From NCBI GenBank assembly GCA_007117185.1, contig SKHA01000083.1:1-7759 (forward strand): a DNA stretch of 7,759 bases. Direction: 5' to 3'. Origin of the DNA: Spirochaeta sp. (lineage in GTDB: Bacteria > Spirochaetota > Spirochaetia > DSM-27196 > Alkalispirochaetaceae). The notes beneath the pieces are model-generated. The model was not told the origin of the DNA, made no database searches, and saw nothing but the letters and a program-made list of their open reading frames with translations. A program made the translations under genes and the position numbers. Shown piece by piece: positions 5,304-7,759 of this stretch. How positions within the stretch are numbered: the first letter of the stretch is position 1; every line of letters begins with the position of its first letter.

Positions 5304-6888
5304 ACCACAGACCGCGGGAGACCATGTAGTAGCGACCGGAGAAGTTCCAGAGGGTGAAGCCGCTCGCCCCGGCGTCCAGGCTGCCCCGGATCTGACGCTT
5401 CAGGTATTCGGTATACGTGGGCTCTTCAAATCGCAGCTCCCCGCCGATGAGGAAGGACTGGATGTACGGCCGGATCAGCACGGTGTCGCCGGTGATCCGG
5501 CGGCCCCGGGCGGTTCCCTCGCGGTAGAGGTACTCGGCCCATTCAAGGTACGGAAGATCTCCCATGAACTGCCGCGGAAAGTGGGAGGGATAGAGCATCG
5601 GCGAGACCACGTCCACGTACTGCGCCAGCGCGGCAATATCCTGCCCGAGGTAGCTCATGCGGTACCAGCCGTTGAAACCGAACACGTCCACGCTGATGGG
5701 AATCTCGATCTCACTGCGGGCACGACGCAGAAAGGTGGTCAGCGCTGCCACCCGGTTGTCCGCAAACTGGGGCGACTCCACCAGCGCCGGGCTGTCCTCG
5801 CGAAAACGGTAGCGGATATCTGCGGTGCGCCCCTCCGCGGGGGTTCTGATGTAGTCAAACTGGATCTCGTCCACCCCCAGCTCCTGCAGCTCCCGGGCAA
5901 GGGCGATGTTGTAGTCCCAGACAAACTCTGAAAAGGGGTCCACCCAGTACTCGATCTGTCTGGTCTCGGTTTCACCGTTCTCCGTCTCGAAATCCCGGAA
6001 GATACCCCAGGGAGCATCCCGACGGCTGTCCCACAGGGCGTAGCGGCTATTCTGGTAGCGATACAGGCTCTGGTCCTTGAAGACCACCAGCCGGGCGATC
6101 AGGTAGAGCCCCTCGTCGTGGACAGCTCGAATCACATCCGCCGCGTTGAACACGGGACGTACGGCGCCGACCTGACGATGCAGCGGCAACGCCGAATCGT
6201 AGACGATGCGGCCGTTATCGTCCTTGAAGTCGATCACCACTGCGGTGAACTGGTGCTCCCGGGCAAACGCCAGGTGCCGGGGCAGATTCTGGGGCAGCGC
6301 GTGCTGCGGCGCCAGGAAGAACGACACGTGGTCCGCGGCGCGCTCCATTCGCGCCCGACGGGCGTCATCCACGATGATTTGCGGCGCCGGGGTGGCCGGT
6401 ACCGCAGCAGCCAGCGCCTGAATACCCCGCTGTTGCGGCAGGGTGACGGTACGACCGGTTACGCGATTGAGCGCCAGCACCCGCCGGTCCTGGGCCAGCT
6501 GTACCCAGATGATCTGGCGATCATCCCGGTCGTAGGCGGCCAGCTCCACGTCGTCGTAGAAACCGTTGCCCATGAAGATATCCCTGAGGGCTCCAGCGCG
6601 TCCCAACCCGGCCCAGGTGCCACCGCCGTCGGTACTCTCGAAGATCCCCTGAAACGTGGTGGCCACCAGGAGGTGCCGACTGTCCCAGGGGGCGACGGCG
6701 GCGCTGGTAAGGTAGGTATTGGGGCCGGTTATCTCGCGGAGGTTGTCGATCTCCGCCAGCGACTCCGAGCCGACACGGCGAACCAGCAGAGCGCTCTCAC
6801 CCAGCTGCAGGTGTTCTACCGGAGCTGATAGAAGTGTCACCGCCGGGAGGGTGATCATAAGGACAACGGTTAGAAATATCTTCCTCAT
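5293..6888 (-). CDS. Exported putative glycoside hydrolase (DUF4015) with Asp-box N-terminal region
   Basis: A 531-residue protein with an N-terminal signal sequence (MRK, then a hydrophobic run at 4-20 and a probable cut near LLSAP), so it should act in the periplasm or outside. Residues about 30-150 look like beta-propeller strands and hold one perfect Asp-box, S-T-D-G-G-G-T-W (85-92). Residues about 185-531 match the DUF4015 putative glycosyl hydrolase TIM barrel: FTAVVIDFKDDNG (214-226), LIARLVVFKD (263-272), LGVDEIQFDYIRTP (337-350), ISVDVFGFNGW (398-408), VVSPMLYPSHF (427-437) and ASGFTLWNFSG (508-518). D340, E341, D345 and D401 are candidate catalytic or ligand residues. The polysaccharide target is unknown. 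The ATG at 6886-6888 was chosen because it begins the signal peptide; the frame stays open further upstream into rlmI but with an implausible composition. No strong ribosome binding site is visible. It lies 31 bp after rlmI and overlaps the transporter start. Confidence 0.88.
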   Translation of the reverse strand: MRKIFLTVVLMITLPAVTLLSAPVEHLQLGESALLVRRVGSESLAEIDNLREITGPNTYLTSAAVAPWDSRHLLVATTFQGIFESTDGGGTWAGLGRAGALRDIFMGNGFYDDVELAAYDRDDRQIIWVQLAQDRRVLALNRVTGRTVTLPQQRGIQALAAAVPATPAPQIIVDDARRARMERAADHVSFFLAPQHALPQNLPRHLAFAREHQFTAVVIDFKDDNGRIVYDSALPLHRQVGAVRPVFNAADVIRAVHDEGLYLIARLVVFKDQSLYRYQNSRYALWDSRRDAPWGIFRDFETENGETETRQIEYWVDPFSEFVWDYNIALARELQELGVDEIQFDYIRTPAEGRTADIRYRFREDSPALVESPQFADNRVAALTTFLRRARSEIEIPISVDVFGFNGWYRMSYLGQDIAALAQYVDVVSPMLYPSHFPRQFMGDLPYLEWAEYLYREGTARGRRITGDTVLIRPYIQSFLIGGELRFEEPTYTEYLKRQIRGSLDAGASGFTLWNFSGRYYMVSRGLWFDE

Positions 6889-6919
6889 CGTGGCGGGAGA
6901 GTACCACGGCACCGCCCGG

Positions 6920-7759
6920 TTATTCCAGCTGCAGAAGGTATCCCTTGAGGTATTCTGCCTCGGGGAAGTGAAGCGGCACCGGGTGATCCGCCGGCTGCCC
7001 CAGCGTCTCCAGGATGCGGATCGTCCGCCCGGCGTCGGCAGCGGCCCAGGCCAGGGTGGTCCGAAAATCGTCCCGGGAGATCGCACCGGAACAGGAGAAC
7101 GTCATCACCCGGGCGCCCCCCTTCAAGTGGCGGAAGAGGGAGAGGTTCAGGTCCTTGTAGGCGCGCATCCCCTTCTCGCGGTGTTGCCGGGCAGGGACCA
7201 GCTTGGGCGGATCCAGGACAACCAGGTCAAACTGCTCAAGGCCGCCAGGTATGTCGTTACGTCGAAGCATCTCGAAAAGGTCCCCCTGAAGCACCTGGGG
7301 TTCCCCTGCCCCCTGCAGCGCCGCCTGGGCGGCCAGAACGTCCAGGGCAGGCCGGGAGCTGTCGGCGAACACCACCGATTCCGCGCCCCCGGCCAGCGCG
7401 TTGAGGCCAAACCCGCCGTGGTAGCAGAACGCGTCCAGGACGGTGGCGCCAGCGGCAAGCTGACGGAAGCGACGGCGGTTTTCCCGCTGATCGCAGTAGA
7501 AGCCGGTCTTCTGCCCCTCACCGGGGGACACCATCCATTTCAGACCGTTCTCGTGGACCTGCCAGGGCGTCTCAGCAGCGGGGGTCACATCGGCCCCGGA
7601 GATCCCCTCCCGGGCCAGCAACTCCGCATCCGGCTGCAGATGAACGTGCTCCGGCTTGACCAGCTCCCGTAGAATCTCGGTGATCCACCCCCGGTTTTCC
7701 CAGGCGAACGCACCGGAAAACTCCACCACCAGAATCGGTCCCAGCAGATCAGCGACCAG
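6920..7759 (-). CDS. rlmI: 23S rRNA m5C methyltransferase RlmI, 5' end outside the window
   Basis: SAM-dependent methyltransferase of the RlmI/RlmK-L family; E. coli RlmI makes m5C1962 in 23S rRNA. The window holds the C-terminal 279 residues. The frame stays open through the right edge (LVADLLGPILVVEFSGAFAW), so the GTG at 7727-7729 is not the true start; the usual N-terminal PUA domain would lie outside. Visible signatures are the RlmI-type GFYCDQRENRR, motif I LDAFCYHGGFGLNALAGGA, motif IV VVLDPPKL, the KDLNLSLF helix, motif VI TFSCSGAIS with the catalytic Cys candidate, and the C-terminal block PADHPVPLHFPEAEYLKGY, all lining up with E. coli RlmI (about 396 residues) as recalled. It is the upstream gene of the probable rlmI-hydrolase-transporter transcript; a housekeeping role is expected and a functional tie to the next two genes is not evident. 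Confidence 0.94.
   Translation of the reverse strand: MVADLLGPILVVEFSGAFAWENRGWITEILRELVKPEHVHLQPDAELLAREGISGADVTPAAETPWQVHENGLKWMVSPGEGQKTGFYCDQRENRRRFRQLAAGATVLDAFCYHGGFGLNALAGGAESVVFADSSRPALDVLAAQAALQGAGEPQVLQGDLFEMLRRNDIPGGLEQFDLVVLDPPKLVPARQHREKGMRAYKDLNLSLFRHLKGGARVMTFSCSGAISRDDFRTTLAWAAADAGRTIRILETLGQPADHPVPLHFPEAEYLKGYLLQLE

Noticed and set aside
6889..7086. Extended N-terminus of the DUF4015 protein from a start at 7086
   Set aside because: The extra 66 residues run inside rlmI, have shadow-like Arg/Pro/Ser composition and would bury the signal peptide.
6719..7672. Plus-strand open frame (317 codons) opposite rlmI
   Set aside because: Antisense to a clearly conserved rRNA methyltransferase; no domain recognised.

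Overview
The window is a gene-dense, GC-rich bacterial chromosome segment. It has eight protein genes, two of them cut by the window edges. Intergenic space is minimal: the only real gap is the 116 bp divergent region at 3307-3422. No rRNA, tRNA, CRISPR array, insertion sequence or convincing intrinsic terminator was seen. The GC-rich sequence, the DUF4015-type putative glycoside hydrolase and the SDR-type threonine dehydrogenase would suit a spirochaete such as an Alkalispirochaeta/Spirochaeta relative. That assignment is a low-confidence inference; no taxonomic marker gene is present.

Left part (1-3306). The window opens with the 3' end of a plus-strand gene encoding a proline-rich linker and a META (HslJ-like) domain. 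It converges, with a 20 bp tail overlap, on a three-gene minus-strand operon read right to left: SDR-type L-threonine 3-dehydrogenase, then glycine C-acetyltransferase (kbl), then a class I SAM-dependent methyltransferase. The first two enzymes form the classical pathway L-threonine -> 2-amino-3-oxobutyrate -> glycine + acetyl-CoA. All three reading frames overlap (23 bp and 4 bp), which implies translational coupling and makes the methyltransferase a candidate functional partner of glycine or threonine metabolism.

Control region (3307-3422). Between the operon and a divergent XRE-cupin regulator lie a strong-looking sigma-70 promoter facing the regulator (TTGACA, 17 bp, TACACT), a 28 bp near-perfect inverted repeat over its -10 and predicted start region, and a second short palindrome over its -35. 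The layout suggests a ligand-sensing XRE-cupin repressor that controls both itself and threonine breakdown.

Right part (3957-7759). A second minus-strand cluster runs rlmI (23S rRNA m5C methyltransferase, start outside the window), then a secreted putative glycoside hydrolase with an N-terminal Asp-box and a DUF4015 TIM barrel, then a polytopic MATE/ANK-like membrane transporter. The transporter gene ends 51 bp inside the 3' end of the regulator gene on the opposite strand. The cluster is probably co-transcribed, but its three members have no obvious shared pathway.

The most interesting items are the regulator/operator module of the threonine operon, the coupled methyltransferase of unknown substrate, the ANK-like transporter paired with the hydrolase, and the META domain lacking the family's usual cysteines.
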